Shown piece by piece: positions 8,881 through 17,414 of a stretch of DNA of 64,000 bases. Made by a program: the position numbers and the translations under genes. A model generated the notes under the pieces. The model did no database searches. It was not told the origin of the DNA and saw only the letters and a program-made list of their open reading frames with translations. Positions within the stretch are counted from its first letter, which is position 1. Each line of letters begins with the position of its first letter. The stretch comes from Sphingobacteruim zhuxiongii (GTDB lineage: Bacteria; Bacteroidota; Bacteroidia; Sphingobacteriales; Sphingobacteriaceae), in assembly GCF_009557615.1 (NCBI RefSeq), contig NZ_CP045652.1:1612001-1676000 (forward strand), read 5' to 3'.

Positions 8881-8911
8881 TTGGATTAATTCTTAATATT
8901 ATTTAGATTTG
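8881..8911 (+). promoter_or_regulatory. Bacteroidota-type promoter of the DUF6686 gene
   Basis: TTG (8881-8883), 20 bases, TAGATTTG (8904-8911): both elements of the primary sigma consensus of this phylum at the usual distance. The start site would fall near 8916, about 15 bases before the ATG at 8931. Confidence 0.65.
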
Positions 8912-8930
8912 TTCCAGACTATTGAAAAAC

Positions 8931-9293
8931 ATGATTTGTCCTTTAGCAAACGTTGAAGAAGTATTTATAACAGATGACGCGGCAGTATACCAATGCAGCC
9001 GTCAAAATTGTTACTGGTTGGAGTTCCAAGGAACAACGACATCGTTCAATGTAAGAGACTTCTTTAATTTTAAAAAGAAAGTAGATAACATCGATATCGA
9101 AAAGATGTTAAATGACTCTGCGCGCAATTGCGACTTTGAAATTATCATGCCTTTCCGTACAGAACGTTGTTTCATTCTTTCCATTGAAGAGATATTACAA
9201 TTACGTGATGTACTTGCTGGGGCTAAGTTTATGATTGAGCTGAATGGCGTAATTCATAGTTGCCTTAGGTCGCGTACCCTTCTTGCTATTTAA
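8931..9293 (+). CDS. DUF6686 family protein
   Basis: A 120-residue soluble protein that matches the Bacteroidota-restricted DUF6686 pattern as I recognise it; function unknown. It begins MICPLANVEEVF and contains a CxxxxC pair (QCSRQNCYW) and LEFQGTTTSFNVRDFFNF, then RTERCFILSIEEILQLRDVL. The conserved cysteines could bind metal, but this is inference. The ATG at 8931 is preferred over a TTG at 8922. It has its own promoter and is a single gene; ferritin follows after 159 bases. Confidence 0.72.
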   Translation: MICPLANVEEVFITDDAAVYQCSRQNCYWLEFQGTTTSFNVRDFFNFKKKVDNIDIEKMLNDSARNCDFEIIMPFRTERCFILSIEEILQLRDVLAGAKFMIELNGVIHSCLRSRTLLAI

Positions 9294-9393
9294 AGCTGTA
9301 ATTATACTAGTTCTAAATAAGTTAGCTCTTTTGCTGTCTAATTTAGACTGAATTCGTATTGCAGAAAAAACCATATATTTTATTGTAACTCAT

Positions 9394-9401
9394 TATCTTT
9401 G
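9394..9401 (+). promoter_or_regulatory. -7 box upstream of ferritin
   Basis: TATCTTTG matches TAnnTTTG exactly, 51 bases before the ferritin ATG. No TTG stands at the -33 distance. Confidence 0.45.
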
Positions 9402-9452
9402 TAGTGTTGGATTTGAAACTCAAACCCGCTGGACATTTTATATTAGATTGTT

Positions 9453-9980
9453 ATGAAAGATTTATTGAAATTAAAAACATCTATCTCTGAGGAGATCGAA
9501 AACATATTGAACGCACAAGTTAAAGTGGAAGCACATTCATCAGCATTGTATTTAGCGATGTCAGCATGGTGTGATGATCAAGGTTTAGATAACGCAGCAG
9601 CATTCTTTGCAAAGCAATCTGACGAAGAACGTGCGCATATGTTGAAATTATTTAACTACATATCAGCAAGAGGTGGTCGTGCGATCTCTCCTGAAGTAAG
9701 CAATGTACCTGTTGATTTCGAATCATTCAGAGGTGTATTTGAGCAAACTTTAGAGCAAGAAATGTTCGTTACGGAGCAATTCAACAAAATTGCTGATAAA
9801 TGTATGAAAGCAAAAGATTTCGTGACATTCAACTTCGTACAATGGTTCTTAGAAGAACAAGTAGAAGAAGAGTATGTTGCTCGTCGTATTCTTGAGTTAT
9901 TCGATGTTATCGGAGAAGAAGGAACTGGTCGTTGGGAGATTGATCGTCACCTAGTTAAAGTTACTTTCGACGGAGAATAA
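9453..9980 (+). CDS. Ferritin
   Basis: Iron-storage ferritin of 175 residues that forms a 24-subunit cytosolic shell, oxidises Fe(II) at a di-iron centre and stores ferric mineral. The four-helix bundle and ferroxidase ligands are recognisable: VEAHSSALYLAMSAWC (Glu and the SxxYL pattern), SDEERAHMLKLFNYI with the ExxH pair, and the later QWFLEEQVEEE with the third-helix ligands. No haem-ligand pattern of bacterioferritin is evident. It is a single-gene unit between a -7 box and a strong terminator. No Fur box was identified. Confidence 0.95.
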   Translation: MKDLLKLKTSISEEIENILNAQVKVEAHSSALYLAMSAWCDDQGLDNAAAFFAKQSDEERAHMLKLFNYISARGGRAISPEVSNVPVDFESFRGVFEQTLEQEMFVTEQFNKIADKCMKAKDFVTFNFVQWFLEEQVEEEYVARRILELFDVIGEEGTGRWEIDRHLVKVTFDGE

Positions 9981-9992
9981 TCAGACGAAAAT

Positions 9993-10032
9993 AAAAAAAG
10001 GGGCTAAGATTATAATTTTAGCCCCTTTTTTT
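9993..10032 (+). terminator. Intrinsic terminator of ferritin
   Basis: A 15-bp stem (9993-10007 with 10018-10032) made of an A tract, GGGGCTAA and its complement, ending in seven T. It could also act on the minus strand. Confidence 0.9.
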
Positions 10033-10122
10033 ATACAAAAATTTTAAGTTCCTACGTTTTAATGTTAAATTTCATTTGTTGTGAATTAATGGATATAAAT
10101 TTCTCTTTAGGAACTGTCTTAA

Positions 10123-12849
10123 GTGTATAACCTTTATTATATTTTGACCATTGCCATGGTCTGCCTTTCGTTCTCTCCGAATCTTCTCGCTCAAGAGCGA
10201 ACTAGAAGCATCGAAGGTCTTGTGGTGGATACTATTGGGATGGGATTAAAAGGTGTATCAGTACGCTTGAGTAGCACAGACGATACCGTGGCAGTCATGA
10301 CAAATGCCAACGGTTTTTACCGAATTGATAAAATTAAAGGAGAACATATTAGTCTAACCTATAGTATGCTTGGGCATCAAATCGTTAAAAGGACATTTCC
10401 CACGAATAAATTCATTAATCAGATTTTTGCGCCAAAGATCACGCTACATCCTCAAGCGAATATAATTCCAGAAGTAAGGGTCTTGAAATATATCCCCGTC
10501 GTAAATAAAGGTGATACCGTTCAATTTAATATGAAAGCATTTTCTTTCCCTGCACGCTCCTTGTTGGAGGAAGCATTGAAGAATTTGCCAGGCTTCCAAA
10601 TCCTGCGCGATGGAACTCCGTTCTATAATGGACAGATGATTACTAGCGTTCAAGTGGATGGACGTAAGTTCTTTGGAGGAGATGTACTTACAGCAACAAG
10701 AAATCTTCCTGCTGAATTTGTTAAGCAAATTGAAGTTATCAATGATTACGGCTCCTTATCTACAGCAAAAGGAATAAAGAACAATGAACCAGAAAAGATC
10801 ATCAACATCATTCTCGAGGACAATAAGAAGAAAATAACGTTCGGTCAAGCCACACTAGGTGGCGGTACTCGCGAGCGGTATATTGGAAGTATTGGCGTAA
10901 ATAAGTTCAATGATGGTCAAGAGATATCCGTCGTTGGGTCCCTAAACAATACGAATAACAGTCTATTTGCATTTGGTTCACCTAATGGTGCAGGGGGTAG
11001 AGTCAGTTCTTTAGGAGAATTCGGCGACTATTCTGATCAATCCGACGGCTTGAATAAGCTCGGATCGTTGGGTATTAGTTTTTCAGATAATTGGGGTAAG
11101 GATATTCAAATTTCAGGCGGTTATACCTACCAAAGCAGACATAATTTGACTGAAGGTAATTCCCTATTAACCTCTTCCTATAGTAATTTCAAAATCCATA
11201 AGAAAGAAGATTACAGCACCAAAACTTTAGACAACTACCATAAGCTATTCTTTGAGATCAATTCCAAACTGAAGAATCAAGATATTATCAAAATAACGCC
11301 TACATTGACTTATAATAGAACTTTTGTAGATAATAATCGTTTTACGACGCGCTTAAACTATCGTGTTAGCGAGAGTGGAGAGCAACAAGATAGTTCGGTC
11401 AATTCGACGCCTACCGCCGAGTTGCTTTTGTTTTATTCTAAGTATTTTAAAAAACCAGGAAGGAAATTAGTAGGTGATTTTCGATTTAATTTCCAAACCT
11501 TAGGTAAAGATGAACGGGTTAGAGAAAGTTACGTTGTCTACGATACAACCAGTACGAATCCTTCCATTAGTATGTTTCAACAAGAGCAAATAGTTGATGC
11601 TCGTAATGATTTAAGCACCATTAAATCGTCGATCTCCTATGTCGAGCCTTTTTATAAGCACAGCCTTTTAGAGGTGTCCTATGATATTGACATTACCGAC
11701 ATTGAAGCGCGACGGATGGTCAGGAAAGAACCCTTTGAAATTATCGATTCCCTAGGCGTGGATTATGCCTATAGATACTCTAGTTTCAAGACAGGATTAA
11801 ATTATCAGTATGAACCTAATAATAAATTTAGAGTAAATGTCGGATTCTCGGTTCAACCACTAAGCTTAGATGGAAAGGTTAAAGGAGATTCGGCTTCCTA
11901 TAAATATAATAACGTAAATCTTATTCCGACAACAAATGTACGCTATAAGATTGGCGATGCTATGGAGCTTCAATTCTCCTATCTAGGAAAGAATAATCAG
12001 CCAAATTTCTTGCATATATCTCCAGTGCGTGATAACTCAAATTCTAGAAATATTATCGTGGGTAACCCGGCGTTAAAGGCAGAATTCTACAATAAGATAT
12101 CGACGAGTTTTAAAAAGTTTGTGCCTTCTCGAGTGCAGAACTTTGAAACCAGCTTAGCATATACCTTTATCAGCAATAAAATTGTAAGTTCAAAAACATC
12201 GGTTTCCAAAGAGTCAACCATACAAGAAACATCCTTTGAGAATACAAGCGGATACTATGATATACGATGGAATTACTTCTTTAACACACCATTAATCAAT
12301 GATAATTTCCAACTCGATCTAAATGGAGATGTTGAATACTATAATAATTTATCATTTATCGATACCCGGAAAAGTACGACAAAGCAATTGCTTTATAACC
12401 AAAGCTTGCAATTTAGATACAATTGGAATGAATACTTTGAGTCGGTCTTTAATTCCAACTATTTTCTGAATAGAGCAATCTATGAGCTCCCTTATGAAAA
12501 TAAGATTGCTGCACATTCCTTCCTTTTAAGCTTGGGCAGTAAAGGCTATATTAATAATAATATTGTGCTTGGCGCAGAGATGTCGCAGCGATTTTATAAA
12601 GGTTACGTTAGTGAGTTAAGCGATGTAAATCCAACGATCATTAACACCTATCTAGAGTATACCTTTATGAAGAATAAATTAGCGTTGTTACGCATTCAAT
12701 GTTTTGACTTATTAGATCAAAATAAGAATGTAGGCGTGTTGACAGAGTATGCAGGTAACGATGTCTTTGAATCTCGGAATAATCGATTAGGGCGCTATTT
12801 TATGATGACATTGAATGTCAGATTACAATCCTATCCAAAGAAAAAATAA
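10123..12849 (+). CDS. Outer-membrane beta-barrel protein with carboxypeptidase-regulatory-like domain
   Basis: A 908-residue TonB-receptor-like outer-membrane protein of the Bacteroidota 'outer membrane beta-barrel' family. Layout: signal peptide (residues 1-23, ending LLAQ), regulatory-like beta-sandwich (IEGLVVDTIGMGLKGV to about 110), a plug-like region (LPGFQILRDG, VQVDGRKFFGGD, about 140-240), then a C-terminal barrel of alternating aromatic strands. No SusD-like partner is adjacent, so glycan uptake is not implied; ligand unknown. The start is GTG: an in-frame TAA immediately precedes it, and the next ATG would cut the signal peptide. The quinone oxidoreductase starts in the overlapping TAATG. 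Confidence 0.85.
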   Translation: MYNLYYILTIAMVCLSFSPNLLAQERTRSIEGLVVDTIGMGLKGVSVRLSSTDDTVAVMTNANGFYRIDKIKGEHISLTYSMLGHQIVKRTFPTNKFINQIFAPKITLHPQANIIPEVRVLKYIPVVNKGDTVQFNMKAFSFPARSLLEEALKNLPGFQILRDGTPFYNGQMITSVQVDGRKFFGGDVLTATRNLPAEFVKQIEVINDYGSLSTAKGIKNNEPEKIINIILEDNKKKITFGQATLGGGTRERYIGSIGVNKFNDGQEISVVGSLNNTNNSLFAFGSPNGAGGRVSSLGEFGDYSDQSDGLNKLGSLGISFSDNWGKDIQISGGYTYQSRHNLTEGNSLLTSSYSNFKIHKKEDYSTKTLDNYHKLFFEINSKLKNQDIIKITPTLTYNRTFVDNNRFTTRLNYRVSESGEQQDSSVNSTPTAELLLFYSKYFKKPGRKLVGDFRFNFQTLGKDERVRESYVVYDTTSTNPSISMFQQEQIVDARNDLSTIKSSISYVEPFYKHSLLEVSYDIDITDIEARRMVRKEPFEIIDSLGVDYAYRYSSFKTGLNYQYEPNNKFRVNVGFSVQPLSLDGKVKGDSASYKYNNVNLIPTTNVRYKIGDAMELQFSYLGKNNQPNFLHISPVRDNSNSRNIIVGNPALKAEFYNKISTSFKKFVPSRVQNFETSLAYTFISNKIVSSKTSVSKESTIQETSFENTSGYYDIRWNYFFNTPLINDNFQLDLNGDVEYYNNLSFIDTRKSTTKQLLYNQSLQFRYNWNEYFESVFNSNYFLNRAIYELPYENKIAAHSFLLSLGSKGYINNNIVLGAEMSQRFYKGYVSELSDVNPTIINTYLEYTFMKNKLALLRIQCFDLLDQNKNVGVLTEYAGNDVFESRNNRLGRYFMMTLNVRLQSYPKKK

Positions 12850-13823
12850 TGAAAGCTGTAATAATAAGTGCATTTGGCGGTCCAGAAGTTTTAACAATTG
12901 AGGAACGCGAGAATCCTATTCCCAATGAATATGAGGTTCTTATTCGAGTAAAAGCAGCGGGAATCAATCGTCCCGATATATTCCAACGAAAAGGGAATTA
13001 TCCCGCTCCTGACGGTGTTCCTGCAGATATTGCAGGTTTAGAAGTGTCTGGAATTGTTGAGCAGCTTGGATCCAAGGCGTCAAAATATAGAATAGGAGAG
13101 GAAGTCATGGCATTGGTAGCGGGCGGAGGCTATGCTGAATATGTGACTGTACATGAGGATATTTGTTTGCGGAAACCGGCTAATATAAGTTTCGATGAAG
13201 CCGCTGCAATTCCTGAAACAGTATTTACCGTTTGGCACAATGTCTTTCAACGCGGGAAATTAGCCAAAGGAGAAAACTTTTTGGTACATGCAGGAGCAGG
13301 TGGAATCGGTACAACGGCAATACAGCTTGCGCACGCCTTCGGAGCAAAGGTTTATACTACTGTGGGGACAAGTGATAAAAAGAAACTTACGGAAGAGCTA
13401 GGGGCAATAAAAGCTGTTATTTATAAGGAAGAGGATTTTGCGGTAGCACTCCAAGGTATTGGAATGGATGTCATCTTAGATGCGATCGGTGGAGATTATT
13501 TCGATAAAAATATTAAACTATTGAATCCAGAGGGGCGATTGGTTTATATAAACGCAATGAAAGGAGCGAAGGTTGAGTTGAATTTATTAAAGCTTATGCA
13601 GAAGCGAATAAACTTGACGGGTTCAACACTTCGAGCGCGAGACATTCCATTTAAAGCATCCCTAGCAAAAGAGATTCAAGCGCAGGTCATTCCTTTAATC
13701 GAGAGCGGAATTTTTAAAGTACAATTAAGCAAGGTATACGATTTCAAAGATGCAGTCGCTGCCCATCAGCAGATGGAAAGTCCCGAACATTACGGAAAGA
13801 TAGTGCTTTCTTTTAACAGCTAA
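12849..13823 (+). CDS. NADPH:quinone oxidoreductase, zinc-less MDR family
   Basis: Medium-chain reductase of 324 residues in the quinone oxidoreductase/TP53I3 (PIG3) branch. It has the GroES-like N-terminal domain (AAGINRPDIFQRKGNYP, where the Asn-Arg pair replaces zinc ligands) and a Rossmann domain with HAGAGGIGTTAIQLA at about residue 142. Structural-zinc cysteines are absent, as expected for the quinone oxidoreductases. It would reduce quinones or enones with NADPH in the cytosol. Its ATG overlaps the stop of the outer-membrane barrel gene by one base, so the two are translationally coupled, although no functional link is obvious. Confidence 0.9.
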   Translation: MKAVIISAFGGPEVLTIEERENPIPNEYEVLIRVKAAGINRPDIFQRKGNYPAPDGVPADIAGLEVSGIVEQLGSKASKYRIGEEVMALVAGGGYAEYVTVHEDICLRKPANISFDEAAAIPETVFTVWHNVFQRGKLAKGENFLVHAGAGGIGTTAIQLAHAFGAKVYTTVGTSDKKKLTEELGAIKAVIYKEEDFAVALQGIGMDVILDAIGGDYFDKNIKLLNPEGRLVYINAMKGAKVELNLLKLMQKRINLTGSTLRARDIPFKASLAKEIQAQVIPLIESGIFKVQLSKVYDFKDAVAAHQQMESPEHYGKIVLSFNS

Positions 13824-13892
13824 ATACTTTTAGCTGTTCGTAATCCAATAATATTTTTTATATTTAAGCAACTAATTAATCCAATAAAGCCT

Positions 13893-16190
13893 ATGCGATT
13901 AAAATTTATTGCTTCAACGTTTATACTGGGTCTATCCGTTTTGTGTTCCTATGCACAGAAAATCGGTAAAGTAGAACGCCCAATTGATATGGTTAGTACC
14001 CTGGTTGGTACTCAATCTACTTATTTTCTATCGAGTGGGAATACCTATCCTGCTGTGGCATTACCCTGGGGGATGAACTTCTGGAGTCCCCAAACTGGAA
14101 AGATGGGCGATGGTTGGATGTACAGCTATACCGCCGAAAAAATTCGAGGAATTAAGCAAACACATCAACCTTCACCATGGATGAATGACTATGGTCAATT
14201 CTCCATTATGGCCATGGTGGGCAATAAGACGTTCGATCAAGAAAAGCGGGCCAGCTATTTCTCGCATAAAGCAGAAGTCGCCAAGCCACATTACTATTCC
14301 GTTTATCTTGCCGATTACGACAGTAAAATTGAAATAACGCCAACGGAGCGCGCTTCATACTTCCGTTTTACCTTTCCGAAAACCGACGAAGCTTTTGTGC
14401 TGATCGATGCTTTCGATAAAGGTTCGTATGTGGAAGTGATTCCGCAGGAGCAGAAAATTATTGGATACAGCACCAAAAACAGTGGAGGGGTTCCTGAGAA
14501 CTTTAAAAACTACTTTGTATTGCAGTTTGATCGTGCTTTTGCGAACTTATCTACTTTTTCCGATTCTCTTCTTGTCGATGGAAGACTTAAAATTCAAGCT
14601 GACCATGTCGGTGCATTAGTTGGGTTTCAAACCGCAAAAGCCGGAGAGCAAGTGTTGGTGAAAGTTGCATCTTCCTTTATTAGTCCTCAACAGGCGGAGC
14701 TTAATTTGAAGGAGTTGGAAGGCATTACCTTTGACCAACAAGTGAAAAAAGGAGAAGAGCGCTGGAATTCGGAGCTTGCCAAAATACAAGTCGAAGGAGG
14801 AAGCATTGATCAGATCCGTACCTTCTATTCGGCTCTATACCGTTCTTTACTATTCCCACGCATGTTTTACGAGATTGATGCCAATGGACAGGTTGTACAT
14901 TACTCACCCTACAATGGAAAAGTACTGCCAGGATATATGTTTACAGATACGGGCTTTTGGGATACCTTCCGTTGCTTGTTTCCCTTTTTAAACTTGATGT
15001 ATCCGGAGGTTAATGAAAAGATCCAAGAAGGCTTAGCAAATGCCTATCGAGAAGGAGGCTTTTTACCGGAGTGGGCAAGCCCTGGATATAGAAATATTAT
15101 GGTTGGCAACAATTCCGCATCGATTGTAGCTGACGCTTGGATAAAGGGCGTGAAAACTAAGGACATTGAAACTCTGTATGAAGCAGTAAAGAAAGGCGCG
15201 AATAATGCTGGTCCTATGACCGCCGTAGGACGCGCGGGAGCGGACTTCTACAATGAATTGGGTTATGTACCCTACGACGTAAAAATTCATGAGAACGCAG
15301 CGCGTTCCCTAGAATACGCTTACGACGATTTTACCATTTTTCAATTGGCTAAATCATTAAATAAACCTAAAGAAGAACAAGAGTTCTATAAAAAGCGCTC
15401 TTTCAACTATCAGAAGCTATTTGATCCATCAACGGGCTTGATGCGTGGAAAAAACAAAGATGGATCTTGGTCAACGCCTTTCAATCCGTTTAAATGGGGC
15501 GATGCCTTTACTGAAGGAAATAGCTGGCATTATAGCTGGTCGGTATTTCAAGATATTGAGGGACTAGCAAAATTGATGGGTGGACATGCAGCAATGGAAA
15601 TAAAGCTTGATTCCGGATTTAGTCTTCCACCAGTATTTGACGATTCTTACTATGGATTTCCAATACATGAAATTAGGGAAATGCAAATAGCAAATATGGG
15701 TCAGTATGCGCATGGAAATCAACCTATTCAACACATGATTTACTTATATAACCATGTTGGAGCGCCGTGGAAATCACAATATTGGCTTCGTGAAACCATG
15801 AATAGGATGTATTCACCAAATCCAGACGGCTATTGTGGTGACGAAGATAATGGACAAACATCTGCATGGTATGTATTCACGGCAATGGGATTTTACCCCG
15901 TAACACCTGCAACAGACGAATACGTACTGGGATCACCCATTTTTGATAAGGTAACGATCAGCTTGAATAATGGAAAGAAAGTGCATATTGAATCAAAAAA
16001 TAACTCCGATAAGAATCGCTATATCCAAAACCTGAAATTCAATAATAAGAACTATAGCAAAAACTATATCAAACATAGCGAACTTCTCAAAGGTGCAAAT
16101 CTAAGCTTTGATATGGGAGCAGAACCCAATAAGCAAAGAGGCGTAAGTAAGGGCGATTTGCCGTATTCTTTGTCTCTGGAGGACAGATAA
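13893..16190 (+). CDS. GH92 family alpha-mannosidase, secreted
   Basis: Glycoside hydrolase family 92 enzyme, 765 residues; the family contains calcium-dependent exo-alpha-mannosidases that trim N-glycans and yeast mannan. A signal peptide (MRLKFIASTFILGLSVL, ending CSYAQ) exports it. The N-terminal beta-sandwich (VSTLVGTQ, YPAVALPWGMNFWSPQ) is followed by the (alpha/alpha)6 barrel with TDTGFWDTFRCLFPFL, EGNSWHYSWSV, HGNQPIQHMIYLYNHVGAP and the catalytic GDEDNGQTSAWYVF near residue 650. No SusCD pair or other glycosidases flank it, so it is not in an obvious polysaccharide locus. A heptamer-repeat array begins two bases after its stop. Confidence 0.95.
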   Translation: MRLKFIASTFILGLSVLCSYAQKIGKVERPIDMVSTLVGTQSTYFLSSGNTYPAVALPWGMNFWSPQTGKMGDGWMYSYTAEKIRGIKQTHQPSPWMNDYGQFSIMAMVGNKTFDQEKRASYFSHKAEVAKPHYYSVYLADYDSKIEITPTERASYFRFTFPKTDEAFVLIDAFDKGSYVEVIPQEQKIIGYSTKNSGGVPENFKNYFVLQFDRAFANLSTFSDSLLVDGRLKIQADHVGALVGFQTAKAGEQVLVKVASSFISPQQAELNLKELEGITFDQQVKKGEERWNSELAKIQVEGGSIDQIRTFYSALYRSLLFPRMFYEIDANGQVVHYSPYNGKVLPGYMFTDTGFWDTFRCLFPFLNLMYPEVNEKIQEGLANAYREGGFLPEWASPGYRNIMVGNNSASIVADAWIKGVKTKDIETLYEAVKKGANNAGPMTAVGRAGADFYNELGYVPYDVKIHENAARSLEYAYDDFTIFQLAKSLNKPKEEQEFYKKRSFNYQKLFDPSTGLMRGKNKDGSWSTPFNPFKWGDAFTEGNSWHYSWSVFQDIEGLAKLMGGHAAMEIKLDSGFSLPPVFDDSYYGFPIHEIREMQIANMGQYAHGNQPIQHMIYLYNHVGAPWKSQYWLRETMNRMYSPNPDGYCGDEDNGQTSAWYVFTAMGFYPVTPATDEYVLGSPIFDKVTISLNNGKKVHIESKNNSDKNRYIQNLKFNNKNYSKNYIKHSELLKGANLSFDMGAEPNKQRGVSKGDLPYSLSLEDR

Positions 16191-16191
16191 T

Positions 16192-16296
16192 AGATGTGAG
16201 ACATTAGATATTAGACTTTAGACATTAGATGTTAGATATTAGACATTAGATTTGAGACATTAGATTTAAGATGTTAAAAATTAGATTTTAGAAATA
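16192..16296 (+). repeat. Heptamer repeat array, left arm (AGAYRTT units)
   Basis: Twelve consecutive 7-base units in strict register from 16192 to 16275 (AGATGTG, AGACATT, AGATATT, AGACTTT, AGACATT, AGATGTT and so on), then three decayed units to 16296. The unit AGAYRTT is the reverse complement of the unit in the array at 16440-16523. Confidence 0.85.
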
Positions 16297-16298
16297 AA

Positions 16299-16335
16299 AA
16301 TACCCCCAGAAAGTGTCTAACTTTTTGGGGGTATT
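16299..16335 (-). terminator. Strong hairpin between the two heptamer arrays
   Basis: A 15-bp stem (16299-16313 with 16321-16335, one G-U pair) holding five G-C pairs. The T run follows on the minus strand (TTTTTATTT), so it best terminates leftward transcription from the acidic-protein gene, but it also sits 108 bases after the GH92 stop. Confidence 0.65.
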
Positions 16336-16439
16336 GTAATTTAGCGCCTTTTTATTTACTTGTTAAGAGTGATAATTAAATTTCGAACCAATATTCAAAA
16401 TGATGCTTGTTTTGTTTTTCGTTAAAAATTGTACGCCAA

Positions 16440-16523
16440 ACATCTAAATACTAAATACTAACATCTAACATCTAACATCTAACATCTCACATCTCACATC
16501 TCACATCTCACATCTAATATCTA
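16440..16523 (-). repeat. Heptamer repeat array, right arm (ACATCTA/ACATCTC units)
   Basis: Twelve 7-base units in register: ACATCTA, two AATACTA, three ACATCTA, four ACATCTC, ACATCTA, ATATCTA. Read on the minus strand they become AGATGTT/AGATGTG, the same unit as the left array, so the two arrays form a long imperfect inverted repeat around the hairpin. It ends 20 bases from the stop of the acidic-protein gene. Confidence 0.85.
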
Positions 16524-16542
16524 ACCAGTTGATTATTAGAGA

Positions 16543-16722
16543 CTAAAAATCGTCATCCTCGTCGTCGAAGTCATCGTATCCTCCACCGATTGCATCGATA
16601 TCATCCAATTCGAAATCGTCCTCGTCGGTATCGAAATCATCAGAATCATCATCTGGACCGTTGAAGTTTAATACTCTTTCTTCAACCATTACATCATTTT
16701 CAGTTACTTGCATTGTCGCCAT
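16543..16722 (-). CDS. Small, highly acidic protein (59 residues)
   Basis: An intact frame of 59 codons. The N-terminal third is ordinary (MQVTENDVMVEERVLNF from residue 4); the rest is dominated by Asp, with 26 Asp or Glu and only one Arg in the whole protein, broken by an IGGGY turn near residue 47. No family is recognised. The regular codon usage, clean start and stop, an exact TATTTTTG -7 box on the same strand (16795-16788) and a downstream hairpin support it as real. It may be a nucleic-acid mimic or a binding partner of a basic protein, but that is speculation. scpB lies 121 bases upstream on the same strand. Confidence 0.65.
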   Translation of the reverse strand: MATMQVTENDVMVEERVLNFNGPDDDSDDFDTDEDDFELDDIDAIGGGYDDFDDEDDDF

Positions 16723-16787
16723 TTTGTTAATTATGATATTGTACTTTGTATCTTTTGTATCGTAAAATTATAGAAGAAAATTCAATT

Positions 16788-16795
16788 CAAAAATA
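16788..16795 (-). promoter_or_regulatory. -7 box for the acidic-protein gene
   Basis: TATTTTTG on the minus strand, 65 bases before the ATG at 16722. No matching -33 TTG is seen. Confidence 0.4.
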
Positions 16796-16843
16796 TTTTT
16801 TTGAAATTATTTCTAACTGTATAATCTTTAATATTTACAAATT

Positions 16844-17404
16844 TTATTCAACAATTTCACCAATGCTATTCTCCTCAGCCACAATGTCTTTCAGTTGAGG
16901 AAGCTCTTTTGTGCTTCTTAATCCAAAATGCTGCATAAACTCAAAACTGGTCGCATAAAGTAGAGGTTTACCAATGCTATCCGCTTTGCCGACAATGCTG
17001 ATCATTCCTTTGTCGAGTAGACGTTGGATGGTGTAATCACAGTTCACCCCGCGGATTTGCTCTACTTCGAGTTTTGTAATCGGTTGACGATAAGCAATGA
17101 TTGCTAATGTTTCCAATCCTGCTTGTGACAACTTTCTTTTTTCTTTATGTAACTGCAGCTGATTTATTGAATTATGATAAACCGCTTTTGTTAAAAACTG
17201 ATATTGTTCGTTAATATTATGTAGTTCGAAAACTTGATCGTCAGCCGTATATTTTAGCTTAATTTTCTCAACAAAATCTTCAATCTCTTGCTTATTAATC
17301 TCTATCGCCATAGCCTCTTGTAACACAAGACGTAAGTCCTGAATACTGATTCCTTCTGCTGAAGCAAAAATAATTGCTTCAATATTTAATAGAATATCTT
17401 TCAA
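16844..17404 (-). CDS. scpB: Segregation and condensation protein B
   Basis: ScpB, the winged-helix subunit that with ScpA and the SMC ATPase forms bacterial condensin and organises the nucleoid. The 186-residue protein shows the family pattern: LNIEAIIFASAEGIS at the N-terminus, the LSQAGLETLAIIAYRQPITKLEVEQIRG core at about residues 88-120 and a second winged helix ending LLYATSFEFMQHFGLRS. The start is TTG at 17404; no ATG is available between it and the in-frame stop upstream. It follows mqnC by ten bases and is probably cotranscribed with it. scpA and smc are not in the window. Confidence 0.93.
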   Translation of the reverse strand: MKDILLNIEAIIFASAEGISIQDLRLVLQEAMAIEINKQEIEDFVEKIKLKYTADDQVFELHNINEQYQFLTKAVYHNSINQLQLHKEKRKLSQAGLETLAIIAYRQPITKLEVEQIRGVNCDYTIQRLLDKGMISIVGKADSIGKPLLYATSFEFMQHFGLRSTKELPQLKDIVAEENSIGEIVE

Positions 17405-17414
17405 TTTATAGCTA

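Noticed and set aside
16192..16523. Heptamer arrays as a CRISPR
   Set aside because: Units are 7 bases, contiguous and without spacers; no cas genes in the window.
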